Source: DASZFV01 sp035549075 (lineage in GTDB: Bacteria > Myxococcota_A > Polyangia > Fen-1088). Taken from it: a stretch of 64,000 nt of DNA. Below the pieces are notes generated by a model, which saw nothing but the letters and a program-made list of their open reading frames with translations, had not been told where the DNA came from and did no database searches. Positions 25,601 through 35,039 of this stretch are shown one piece after another. Position 1 is the first letter of the stretch. Every line of letters starts with the position of its first letter. The position numbers and the translations under genes were made by a program. Where the stretch lies: the NCBI GenBank assembly GCA_035549075.1, contig DASZRT010000009.1, positions 186,001-250,000 on the forward strand. The letters run 5' to 3'.

Positions 25601-25682
25601 CGGTCGGCTTCTTGAGCCGGCACCCGCTGGCGGCGAGCGCGCCGAGCACCACGATCATCGCAGTCCGCATCTGAGGGCGCAT
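22665..25682 (-). CDS. large HzsA-like lipoprotein with haem-type motifs and TolB-like propeller
   Basis: 1005 aa, lipobox LAASGC. The N-terminal part carries unusual haem-like motifs: a CX6CH (CTNNTSPCH, about 46), CX4CH (CTYSTCH, about 195) and CX4CH (CALEGCH, about 310). A TolB/WD40-like propeller follows (WSYDGTKLVFAARAG, FSPDGRVVFSSTRAG, about 520-800). The C-terminal part resembles the hydrazine-synthase alpha middle domain (DGSLKVFVPANKPLILEVVD) and ends in a canonical CAGCH (about 966). Proteins of this build occur in many bacteria without hydrazine metabolism. Likely an outer-membrane or periplasmic electron-transfer or binding protein. Downstream of the HEAT and second HzsA-like genes on the same strand. 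Confidence 0.72.
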   Translation of the reverse strand: MRPQMRTAMIVVLGALAASGCRLKKPTEQHFYEEHIQPIFNGFCTNNTSPCHKVDPATGVALGNLDLTSFEGVQKRRDVLRKYGVYPLPLLLLKAVPEKEVTITYGDRNFQSEIRHAGGKPISSNSDAFYELKRWLEQGANRDGILPAEVADQGVGRGCTSAPPANVKLGTVDTSSTAYTTFQNDIWPYLQQNCTYSTCHYSPQADFSLSCGDTAAGQLYNFAVAASFVAPMGDAVEGSEILMRPLTSLKGGINHTGGVFFTSRDDATWTKWRQWALDVQGYAQTHPLFAETKSNGRVFFEQNVMPKLIVRGCALEGCHSPDGFNDYRLRPGALGFLSQGALRRNYEATVGEFMALDTVDVKQSRAVKKTILALGPSSVGITHRGSAVLEDEGTTSDVACPDTFPSTTMGAKYDPTLPYDPQDGNTARAFCVLKEWHRIERADRAASVSAMATGDTLPLAFVSRPPNGDNLLQFDTYEGGADLKLADATLGADGVVTSVANVKSALTPCVGLAGKDVDVRGPEWSYDGTKLVFAARAGATSGLDLWLLDVAGGTCKQLTTDNGRLVGGARVHNFDPVFSPDGRVVFSSTRAGTLTPKLFLPNADLFRSGANLDFSNPQQMTFLLASEIGAAFMQDGRVSFTAEKATPDFYQLSGRRINWDLTDYHPLLAQRAQSTTTFDTKLYPSIGYQQATEIREGLDRNFLVVLSDATAKGAGGALATFNRSIGPFQEDRALTDVTFVKSAVYVDKGATVAKGTGVYRSPFSLPNGEILASYAANVTDPTTQIPKYDLVAVNEKTGARRPLVSDPTLSYVEGALGYKRAETLLFQNLPQLVFGGSAGAPSGNGQMHFPDVPLLATLLGANLRHGRNVEGFKDAAALKVYIDQPPPGPGAPLTGTEKVFSSRQAVGKAPLQSDGSLKVFVPANKPLILEVVDANDTPLFTMSEEHQVTSGEAITPGASRVMFDAICAGCHGSVSGQETDVAVKSDTLTSASASASHDLSPASLQ

Positions 25683-25718
25683 GATGGGGAGCCTGATTTT
25701 ATCTCAGAGACGCGAAGA

Positions 25719-25742
25719 GCCCGAGTCGTTTCCGCCTCGGGC
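25719..25742 (-). terminator. hairpin between the HEAT gene and the large HzsA-like gene
   Basis: GCCCGAG (25719-25725) and CTCGGGC (25736-25742) form a perfect 7-bp stem with a 10-nt loop in the 97-bp gap between two minus-strand genes. No clean U-tract follows, so it may be a weak terminator, attenuator or mRNA-end hairpin. Confidence 0.45.
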
Positions 25743-25779
25743 CCCCCGGTTCGTGACCGTCGCTATTTGATCGAGCCGC

Positions 25780-26643
25780 TCAGCGCGAGAGGTTGCCGAG
25801 CGAGGCCTGCGCGAGCGAGCGCACGAACGGGCTCGCGTCGTGCGCCGCCGCGGCCTGGAGGCCGGGGCCGACGACGCTCGCGGGCGCGCCGATCTCGCCG
25901 AGCGCCCACGCCGCCGTCTTGCGCACGCTCTCGGCCTTGTCGCTGGCCAGCGCCGCCAGCAGCGCGCTCGCGCCCTGCGACGTGTGCATCGTGCCCAGCG
26001 TCGTCACGGCGGCGATGCGCACCTGCGAATCGGCGTCCGTCACGAGCGGCACGGCGACCGAACCGTCGTGATAGCCCTCGATCGTGCGGATGCCCTCGAG
26101 GGCCGCCGCCTTCACCATCGGATCCGAGTCCGAGAGCGCGGCGACGAGCGGCGCCGCGCCCTCGTTGCGGCCGATCGCGCCCAGCGCGCGTGCCATGGCC
26201 GCGCGAGCCTCACCCGTGTAGATCGGGTTCGACAGCGCGGCGCCCAGCGCCGGGATCGCCGCCGTCGTCTTGAACTCGCCGAGCACGTCGGCGGCGTTGC
26301 GCGCCTTGATCGAGTCCGGCTGCGACAGACGCGTCAGCATCTCGACGAACACCTCGCGCGCCGTCCCTCGACGCGCGAGCCACCACGCGGCCGCCTGGCG
26401 CACGCGGTAGTTGAGGTGGTCGACGAGCGGCAGCACGAGGTCGGTGCAGCCGGCGCACACGAGGTGCTCCGACCGCTCGAGCTCGGCCTGGATCGCGTCG
26501 GTCGAGTTGGCGTTGACGGCCTGGAGGATGAGGTCGCGGCTGCCGCCGTGGCCCGCGAACGCCGTGCCCGAGAAGGCCGTGCCGAGGGCGAGGGCCGACG
26601 CGAGAATCGCCGCGCCGATTTTGTTCGTGGTGCGCATTTTCAC
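25780..26643 (-). CDS. secreted HEAT-repeat protein
   Basis: GTG at 26643 overlaps the stop of the upstream gene by 4 bp (ATG 6 bp later is an alternative); 287 aa. Signal peptide (IGAAILASALALGTAFSGTAFA). The rest is HEAT or PBS-lyase-like repeats of about 30 residues: VLPLVDHLNYRVRQAAAWWL, AIPALGAALSNPIYTGEARA, AAPLVAALSDSDPMVKAAAL, VAVPLVTDADSQVRIAAVTT, GASALLAALASDKAESVRKT. A CAGC in its first third (HLVCAGCTD) lacks the His needed for haem. Probably a periplasmic scaffold coupling the two HzsA-like lipoproteins encoded on either side. Confidence 0.8.
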   Translation of the reverse strand: MKMRTTNKIGAAILASALALGTAFSGTAFAGHGGSRDLILQAVNANSTDAIQAELERSEHLVCAGCTDLVLPLVDHLNYRVRQAAAWWLARRGTAREVFVEMLTRLSQPDSIKARNAADVLGEFKTTAAIPALGAALSNPIYTGEARAAMARALGAIGRNEGAAPLVAALSDSDPMVKAAALEGIRTIEGYHDGSVAVPLVTDADSQVRIAAVTTLGTMHTSQGASALLAALASDKAESVRKTAAWALGEIGAPASVVGPGLQAAAAHDASPFVRSLAQASLGNLSR

Positions 26644-28949
26644 ATGCCTCCCGTCGCGTAGTAGGCCGACGCCGAATCGCGGTTCTCGCGGAAGTAGAAC
26701 TGTCCGCCCATGTCGATGTTGAGGATGAAGCGGTAGTACTCCTCGGGCGAAAGCTCGAGGGTGTTGTCGCCCGTGATGTCGTTGGGGTGGATGCCGCCCG
26801 CGCCGAACGCGCGCACCGTCGTGTCGATCGACGGGAAGCGCTGCGGCGGGTTCATCATCTTGATGATCGACGAGTCCTTGGCCGAGCCGGCCGTGACGTA
26901 GCCGTACTGCGCGTCGGCGGCGCCCGTGATCGTGACGTCGTGGTCGCCGATGATCTCGCCGAGGCCCATGACCGAGATGTACGACTGCGTGTACGCGCCG
27001 GTCATCTTCTCGCCGATCATGACGTTGAGGCGGTCACCCTTGAGGTTGAAGGTGAACGTCTGCGAGACGCCGATCGTGTTGTCGGTCACCGTGTAGGTCG
27101 GGTTGGCGAGCTTGCCGTTGTACATCTTCGTCGTGTCGCCGTCGTGGCAGCTCACACACTTGGCGTCGAGGATGGGCTGGATGGCCTTGTCCCACGGCAC
27201 GCCGCGCATGTTGCCGTAGCTGAAGTCGTAGGCCGTCGTCGAACCCGCGGCGAACGGCGTGATGCGCGTCGAGCGCGGCTTGTCGTAGTTCGGGCCGCCC
27301 GTCAGGAAGGCGTCGATCTGGCCGGGCTGAATCGCCGGCGTCTTCGAGCGATCCTCGTGGCAGCCGCCGCAGACGCGGCGCTCGCCGGCGCGGCCGCTGA
27401 TCCAGATCGACTCGTTGGCGACGCTCATGGCGTACTTGTCGATGAGCTGGATGTGGAACGGCACGTTGCCGGGCACCGACGCCGTGAACGAGTTGTCGGG
27501 GTTGATGTCCTGCTCGCCGTAGAGCGACTGGCCGTCGAACTCGGTCGTGCCGAACATGTCGAAGCCCTCTTCACCCGAGAAGCCCTCGATGAGGCGGACC
27601 TTCTTGACCGAGCCCGCGGGGATCGTCAGCACCGACGAGTCGTAGACGTTGAGCGCGCCGATGACCGTGCTCGTGCCCGCCGACAGCGGCGACTCGGTGG
27701 CGATGGGCTCGGGGCGCGACTTCACGGGGCGCGCGGCGACGTCCCAGAAGGCGAGGTCGTCGTAGATCGGGAAGCGCGTCTGCGTGTTGGCGTCGTAGAG
27801 GTAGAGGCCGAAGTTGGCCTGCGACTTCGCCATGTCGAGGAACTCCGACTCGACGGGGCCCGGCGCGTACGAGACGATGAACTGCTTGGCGTTGGGGTCG
27901 CCGACCACCTCGGCGTCGTAATAGCGGCCGACGTCGCTCGGCGTGCGGTCGCCGGGGACCAGCGGCGTGAGGTCGGTGAAGTGGGACTTCTCCTCGGTGC
28001 CGTTGAGGTCGACGAGGTAGAGCTTGCCCGACTGGAGCGTACGGTCACGCGACGTCGCGACGGTGACCAGCTGCACGTCGGTGAGCGGCGTGCCGTCGGC
28101 GTTCGTCTTCTGGATGGTCTGGACGTAGCGCGCCTTGAGGTAGCTGTTCGTGCCGCCGTTGCCGCCGTCCTCGCCGCCGAACGCCTCGCGCATGCCCGTG
28201 AGGTCGGTGTTCATCTGGCGCAGGTGGCCGTCGTTGACGGTGCCCATGTGGCGCCACTCGGTGTAGAGGACGTGGCCGTCGGGCAGCAGCGTCGGCGACA
28301 CGCGGTGCGAGACGTTGCGTGGCCCGAGCTGCTTGTTCGAGCCGTCGAGGTTCATCGTGCCGACCTGCGCCGTCGTCGCGCGCTCGTACTCGTCCTTGAA
28401 CTGCTTCGAGTCGGGGTTGAACGTGAGCGAGCTCATCTGGTTCTCGACGTTGAGGTTCGTCGTGAAGAAGATCTTTCCGCCCGGCAGGTACAGCGGGTAG
28501 ACGTAGTCGTTGTCGCCGGCCGTCAGCTGCTTGAGGTCCGAGCCGTCGAGGTTCATCGAGAAGAGCTGGTAGTGCCCGCTGTCGGAAAGCCGCGCGGAGA
28601 ACACCACCGACTTCGCGTCGAACGACAGGTCGTAGGCCATGATGTCGGCGTTGTCGAACGTGCCGGTCATCGCGGCCGTGTCGGCGCCGAGCTTCGTGAG
28701 GTCGGTCAGCTTGCCGTCGGCCGACGGCGGCTCGAGCTTCATGAGGCGGCCGCCCGCGACGAACGACGTGTACTCGAACACGTTGCCCGTGTCGGTGCGC
28801 GGCTTGCGCTGCAGGAACACGATGGCGGAGACGTCGGCCGGGAGCGCCGCCGAGCTCGAGCTCGTCGACTTCGAGCACGCCCCTCCGAACGCCGCCGCCG
28901 CCGTCGCGAGCGCGACCAGGCCCAAGGTCTTCGCGAGTTGGTTTCGCAT
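26640..28949 (-). CDS. HzsA-like dihaem lipoprotein with TolB-like propeller
   Basis: 769 aa. Lipobox AAFGGAC, Cys near 25, followed by a Ser-rich spacer. The propeller region (about 45-400) has TolB-type blades (FDAKSVVFSARLSDSGHYQL, LPGGKIFFTTN, LLPDGHVLYTEWRHMG). A domain similar to the hydrazine-synthase alpha middle domain comes next (DNSFTASVPGNVPFHIQLID), with CGGCH at about 525 and CVSCH at about 596, two canonical c-type haem motifs. The C-terminus is beta-rich. First gene of a three-gene minus-strand unit. Function unknown; the family name does not imply hydrazine synthesis because the other subunits are absent. Confidence 0.75.
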   Translation of the reverse strand: MRNQLAKTLGLVALATAAAAFGGACSKSTSSSSAALPADVSAIVFLQRKPRTDTGNVFEYTSFVAGGRLMKLEPPSADGKLTDLTKLGADTAAMTGTFDNADIMAYDLSFDAKSVVFSARLSDSGHYQLFSMNLDGSDLKQLTAGDNDYVYPLYLPGGKIFFTTNLNVENQMSSLTFNPDSKQFKDEYERATTAQVGTMNLDGSNKQLGPRNVSHRVSPTLLPDGHVLYTEWRHMGTVNDGHLRQMNTDLTGMREAFGGEDGGNGGTNSYLKARYVQTIQKTNADGTPLTDVQLVTVATSRDRTLQSGKLYLVDLNGTEEKSHFTDLTPLVPGDRTPSDVGRYYDAEVVGDPNAKQFIVSYAPGPVESEFLDMAKSQANFGLYLYDANTQTRFPIYDDLAFWDVAARPVKSRPEPIATESPLSAGTSTVIGALNVYDSSVLTIPAGSVKKVRLIEGFSGEEGFDMFGTTEFDGQSLYGEQDINPDNSFTASVPGNVPFHIQLIDKYAMSVANESIWISGRAGERRVCGGCHEDRSKTPAIQPGQIDAFLTGGPNYDKPRSTRITPFAAGSTTAYDFSYGNMRGVPWDKAIQPILDAKCVSCHDGDTTKMYNGKLANPTYTVTDNTIGVSQTFTFNLKGDRLNVMIGEKMTGAYTQSYISVMGLGEIIGDHDVTITGAADAQYGYVTAGSAKDSSIIKMMNPPQRFPSIDTTVRAFGAGGIHPNDITGDNTLELSPEEYYRFILNIDMGGQFYFRENRDSASAYYATGGM

Positions 28950-29058
28950 GGGCGACGGTTGAGCAAGGAGCGGGCCACGGCAAAGCCGCGCCGCGCGCGG
29001 GCCAACCCCGCGGATTGTCGGGCGCCTTACATCGGTGAAGCGGCGTCACAGCACCGAT

Positions 29059-29166
29059 GTTGCGCAACGCCGAAAACCGCGGAAAACCTGGGGTTCGCGC
29101 GCGTGGCGCTCGCTATCTCATTGAAACAACGGGCCTTCGCTCATGCGTATCTCCGTTGCGCAACGG
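29059..29166. promoter_or_regulatory. pair of GTTGCGCAAC palindromes in a divergent promoter region
   Basis: The perfect palindrome GTTGCGCAAC occurs at 29059-29068 and 29155-29164; the second is extended to CCGTTGCGCAACGG (29153-29166). They lie 96 bp apart in the 290-bp region between the HzsA-like gene and the kinase gene, and nothing else coding is visible there. Their half-site GTTGCG is shared with the four-motif array at 4326-4415. Candidate operators for an unknown regulator. Confidence 0.5.
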
Positions 29167-29239
29167 GTAACCGCTCGCGCCGGGAAAATGGCGCGGAAAC
29201 CCTTGTGTTCGCTATGCAATTGCGCGCTACCCTGGTGCG

Positions 29240-30742
<1,503 letters not shown>

Positions 30743-31510
30743 CGCCGCCGTCGCTCTCGTCGCGGTTTGGTTCGCGTGCGTGTCGCCCGCGCGCGCACAA
30801 CCGGCGACCAACGCCGAAGCGCCCAACGACACGCCGATCAAGGGCGCCGAGGCCGAAGGCCCGATGAGCCCCGAGGCCCGCGCGCTGTACGAGCGCGGCC
30901 TCGCCCTCTATCAACAGAAGGACTATGCGGGCGCGACACGCGCGTTCGAGGACGGCTTCGCGCGCGATCCGCGACCCGAGTTCTTGTTCGCGAACGCGCA
31001 AGCGCGACGCCTCGCGGGCGACTGCCGGGGCGCCGTGCCGCTCTACCAACGTTTCCTAGAAAAATCGCCCTCGCCCGTGCAGACGAGCGCGACGCACATC
31101 GCGCTCGCGCGCTGCGCGCAACAGATGGCCACCGAGCGCATCGTCGCGCCGCCGCCGCCCGTCGTGCCGCCGCCGCCACCCGCACCGCCGCCGCCGTGGA
31201 CGCACGATCGCGCGGGCGCGGCGCTGCTGGGCGCGGGCGTCGTCGGCCTCGCCGTCGGTGGCGCGTTCGTCGCGGCGGCCTTTTCCGCGCGGCCGCCCGA
31301 CGCCGGTTTGTCGCGCGCCGATTTCGACGCGCGCTGGGCGACGGCGGATCGGCGTCTTTCGATCGGCGTCTCGGCGCTCGCCGTCGGCGGCGCGCTCGCG
31401 GTGGGTGGCGTCGCTCGTTATTTGTTCGTGCGCCACCGCGAGGTGAAGGCGCGCGCGACGCTCACGATCGTTCCAGGCGGCCTCGCGGGACTGTCGATCG
31501 TGGGGGCGTT

Positions 31511-33895
31511 TTGAAGCTGCGCGCGCTGGCACTCTTGGGGCTCGCGGCCGCGCTCGCGACGCCGTCGTGCCTCGGCGCGGGCGACTTTCACTGCACGACC
31601 CACGCCGATTGCGGCGACGGCTCGTTCTGCGAGATCGACGGCCGTTGCAGCGTCAACGATCGCGCGTGCACCTCGGGCCGCCGCTACCGCGCGCGCGAAG
31701 GCGCCGCCTCGGGAACGTGCGTGGGCATGACGTGCGCCGAAAATCCGCTGCGCACGATGGCCGCGGGCGCGAGCCACGCGTGCCTCTTGCGTGAGGACGG
31801 CTCGGTCGCGTGCTGGGGCCGCAACGAAGACGGTGAGCTCGGCGACGGCACGACGATGCCGAGCTCGTCGCCCGTGACCGTCGATCTCGAGGGCAAAAAG
31901 GCCATCGCGATCGCGACGGGCGAGAGCCACTCGTGCGCCGCGCTCGAGAACGGCGTCGTCGAGTGCTGGGGCGCTGGTGATGCGGGTCAGCTCGGCGGCG
32001 TGACGTCGACGATGACCGGCAAGCCCGTCGTCGTTCCCGGCGTCGCGAACGCCGTCTCCCTCGCCGCGGGCGCGGCCTTCACGTGCGCCGCCCTCGGCGA
32101 CGGCACCGTGAGCTGCTGGGGCGATAACTCGATGGGCCAGCTCGGCGACGGCGGCGCCGCGACGTCGAAGCGCGCGGCGACGCCCGTGTTCGCGCTCGAC
32201 GGCGTGCACGCGCTGTCGGCGCACTGGCAGCACGCGTGCGCGCTGCGCGACGACGAGACCCTCTGGTGCTGGGGCGACAACACGTTTGGTCAGCTCGGCG
32301 ACGGCACGCTCGCCAACGTGCGCACGCGCCCCGTGCGCGCCGTCGGCATCGACGCGGTCACCGACGTCGCGACCGGCCGCGGCCACACCTGCGCCGCGAC
32401 GCGCGCCGAGGGCTTGTTTTGCTGGGGCTACGACAACGTCGGGCAGCTGGGCCGCGATTCGTCCGTCCCCATCCCCACGCCGACGCCGGTGCCGCTCGTC
32501 ACCAACCCCGTCGCCGTCGCCGCGGGCGCGCAGCACACGTGCGCGATTCGGCAAACGGGCGAGACGCTGTGCTGGGGCGGCAACACGTCGGGCCAGCTGG
32601 GCGACGGTTCGCTCAGCACCGTGCCCATCCCCGTGACGGTGATGGACCTGCCGCCCATGACGGCGATCGTCGCGGGCGGCGCGTTCTCGTGCGCGCGTGG
32701 CGGCGACGGTGCGACGTTTTGCTGGGGTGACGATCGCTACGGCGAGCTCGCGCTGGGCACGGCGACGATCCGCGCGCGGCCCACGCGCGTCGTCGCGCTC
32801 GAGGGCGCGACCGATCTCGTCGCGGGCGCGGCCCATGTGTGCGCCGTCGCGCGCGATCTCGGCGCCGAAGACGCGACCGCAAAGCGCGTGTCGTGCTGGG
32901 GCGCGAACCAGGCCGGCCAGCTGGGTGACGCGTCGACCGACGACCACGCGCGCGCGACGCCGATCAAGGGCGGCCTCGACGCCGCTCGGCTCGGCGCGGG
33001 CCGCGCGCACACGTGCGCCGTCACGAGCGACGGCGCGCTCTGGTGCTGGGGCCGCGGCGGCCAGGGCCAGCTCGGTCCCACGCGCAACGTGGACACGCCG
33101 CAACCGACGCTCGTGTCGCTGGGCGACGGCGTGCTCGCGAGCGCCGTCGTCGGGGGCGACGCCCACACGTGCGTCGCGACGACGGCGCACGACGCGCGCT
33201 GCTTCGGCGCCAACGCCGACGGCGAGCTCGGCGACGGCACGATGACCGACCGTGCGACGCCCGCGCCCGTGCTCGACACTGACGGCAAGACGCCGCTGGC
33301 GATGGTGTCGGGGATCGCCGCCGGAGCCGCGCACGCGTGCGCGATCGCCGGCGGCGTTCTTCGTTGCTGGGGCGCGGGCGCTGACGGTGAGCTCGGTGAC
33401 GACGCCGCGAAGATGTCTGCGCTGCCCGTCACGGCAAAGATCGAAAGCGCGACGTCGGTCGTCGCAGGCGCCGCGCACACGTGCGCGCTCGACGCGAGCG
33501 GCGGCGCCTGGTGCTGGGGCCTCGGCGCCAACGGTCAGCTCGGCCTCGGCGACACCAAAGACCAAGCTGCTCCCGTCGTCCTCGGCGGCCTGCACGCGCG
33601 CGCCCTCGCCGCCGGGCGCGCGCACACGTGCGCGATCACGACCGACGGCGGCGTCGTCTGCTGGGGCGAAAACGCCGTCGGCGAGCTCGGCGACGGCACG
33701 ACGACCGATCGCACCGCACCCGTCACGGTCGATCTCGCCAACGCCGAGCAACTCGCCGCCGGCGACGAGCACACCTGCGCCCGCCTCACCGACGGCACCG
33801 TCTGGTGCTGGGGCGCCGACTTCGACGGCCAACTCGGCGACGACGCCGTTCTGGTCCGAAGCACCCCCCAACTGGCCCGCCTCGCCTGCCACTGA
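31511..33895 (+). CDS. RCC1-repeat lipoprotein (14 repeats)
   Basis: TTG at 31511 overlaps the previous stop by four bases and gives a lipoprotein signal (LALLGLAAALATPSC); 794 aa. A Cys-rich EGF-like segment (about 24-75) is followed by 14 repeats of the RCC1 type with consensus AAG..HTCA...DG.V.CWG.N..GQLGDG, enough for two seven-bladed propellers. One repeat (number 8) carries a short insertion and another (number 10) has CFG for CWG. Each blade has a Cys pair, suggesting disulfides in an exported protein. Probably a surface-exposed binding propeller in an operon with the kinase. Confidence 0.88.
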   Translation: MKLRALALLGLAAALATPSCLGAGDFHCTTHADCGDGSFCEIDGRCSVNDRACTSGRRYRAREGAASGTCVGMTCAENPLRTMAAGASHACLLREDGSVACWGRNEDGELGDGTTMPSSSPVTVDLEGKKAIAIATGESHSCAALENGVVECWGAGDAGQLGGVTSTMTGKPVVVPGVANAVSLAAGAAFTCAALGDGTVSCWGDNSMGQLGDGGAATSKRAATPVFALDGVHALSAHWQHACALRDDETLWCWGDNTFGQLGDGTLANVRTRPVRAVGIDAVTDVATGRGHTCAATRAEGLFCWGYDNVGQLGRDSSVPIPTPTPVPLVTNPVAVAAGAQHTCAIRQTGETLCWGGNTSGQLGDGSLSTVPIPVTVMDLPPMTAIVAGGAFSCARGGDGATFCWGDDRYGELALGTATIRARPTRVVALEGATDLVAGAAHVCAVARDLGAEDATAKRVSCWGANQAGQLGDASTDDHARATPIKGGLDAARLGAGRAHTCAVTSDGALWCWGRGGQGQLGPTRNVDTPQPTLVSLGDGVLASAVVGGDAHTCVATTAHDARCFGANADGELGDGTMTDRATPAPVLDTDGKTPLAMVSGIAAGAAHACAIAGGVLRCWGAGADGELGDDAAKMSALPVTAKIESATSVVAGAAHTCALDASGGAWCWGLGANGQLGLGDTKDQAAPVVLGGLHARALAAGRAHTCAITTDGGVVCWGENAVGELGDGTTTDRTAPVTVDLANAEQLAAGDEHTCARLTDGTVWCWGADFDGQLGDDAVLVRSTPQLARLACH

Positions 33896-33913
33896 ATTGT
33901 TACTCTCACCCCC

Positions 33914-35023
33914 ATGACCAGCCGCGCCCGCACAGTTCGCCTCGGGTTCATCCTCGCGTCGCTCCTCTCGGGCGCCCTCGGTTGCGGCCACCACAGCAGC
34001 CCCGACGCCGGCGCAGGCGGAAAAGACGGCAGCGCCGACGGTGCGACGGGTGGTGCTGCCGGCGCGACCGGCGGCAGCGGCGGCGACACCGGCACGGGCG
34101 GAACCACCGACGCCGCCGTCGATTCGATCCCCGATGCGAGCGACGCAACCACCGACACGTCAACCGACGCCGGTGACGCCTCTTCTGACGTTTCGTCCGA
34201 TGCTTCGTCTGACGCTTCGTCCGATGCTTCGTCCGACGCGCCCGCCTACGACGCCCCTGTGGGCTGCGCCCCCACGCGCGCCCTCTCGCCCGCCCTCGAT
34301 CCCACGACCGAGGGCATCCCAGCGACCGGCCTCGTGATGTGGCTGCGCGCCGACAGCGGCCTCGTCGCGACGCCCGACACGAAGGCCGTGTGCCAGTGGA
34401 TCGACCAAGTCCACCAGACGATCTTCAACACCACGGGCGCGCGCCCGACGCTCGACGCCGTGTCCGTCGGCGGGAAGCCCGCCGTGCACTTCTCGGCGAC
34501 GGGCGCGGCCCTCTCCACGAGCGGCGTCGTCGGTCTCGCGGCGACGTCACCGCGCACCTACGTCGTCGTGCAGGCGCTCGTCTCGACGACCAGCCGCTTC
34601 AACGCCCTCGAGCAAGGCCAGTCGGGCACGCCCGGCACCTACTTGAGCGTCGACACCAACACCTTCCAGACCGTCGGCAGCCGCGAGGGCGTCTACGCGA
34701 CGAACAACGCCTACGACTCCGCCCTCGCGACCAGCACGGTGCCGCGCGTTCACGTCTATTCGATCACGACGATGACGCCCGGCACGCCCGTCCTCTCGGC
34801 GATCGATTACCGCGTCAACGGTGCCCCGCAAACGCTGACGCGCACGCCGGGCGGCCTCGGCAACGGCAACCTCGAGGACTTCTCCAACGCCAACTTCACG
34901 GCCGTGGGCGGCGCGGGCGGCGACGCCGAGCTGGCCGAAGTCCTCATCTACGATCACGCCCTGTCGTCGACCGAGAAGACGACCCTCGAAGCCGCCCTCA
35001 AGACCCGCTACGGAATTCCATAG
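33914..35023 (+). CDS. lipoprotein with Asp/Ser repeat linker and LamG-like domain
   Basis: 369 aa. Lipobox LLSGALGC. Residues about 28-115 are a Gly/Ala/Thr/Asp linker with tandem SSDA units (34185-34245, a 12-bp repeat). The rest resembles a concanavalin/LamG-type jelly roll: GLVMWLRADSGLVATPDTKA, VCQWIDQVHQ, PAVHFSATGAALST, ending LAEVLIYDHALSSTEKTTLE, which is the usual last helix of LamG domains. Probably a surface glycan- or protein-binding lipoprotein. Spaced only 18 bp from the RCC1 gene and 16 bp from the FHA regulator. Confidence 0.78.
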   Translation: MTSRARTVRLGFILASLLSGALGCGHHSSPDAGAGGKDGSADGATGGAAGATGGSGGDTGTGGTTDAAVDSIPDASDATTDTSTDAGDASSDVSSDASSDASSDASSDAPAYDAPVGCAPTRALSPALDPTTEGIPATGLVMWLRADSGLVATPDTKAVCQWIDQVHQTIFNTTGARPTLDAVSVGGKPAVHFSATGAALSTSGVVGLAATSPRTYVVVQALVSTTSRFNALEQGQSGTPGTYLSVDTNTFQTVGSREGVYATNNAYDSALATSTVPRVHVYSITTMTPGTPVLSAIDYRVNGAPQTLTRTPGGLGNGNLEDFSNANFTAVGGAGGDAELAEVLIYDHALSSTEKTTLEAALKTRYGIP

Positions 35024-35039
35024 TGTTACTCTGGCTGGC

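Noticed and set aside
22665..28949. Hydrazine synthase or anammox locus
   Set aside because: Only alpha-like domains occur; beta/gamma-type subunits and other anammox genes are absent, and HzsA-like proteins are widespread in other bacteria.
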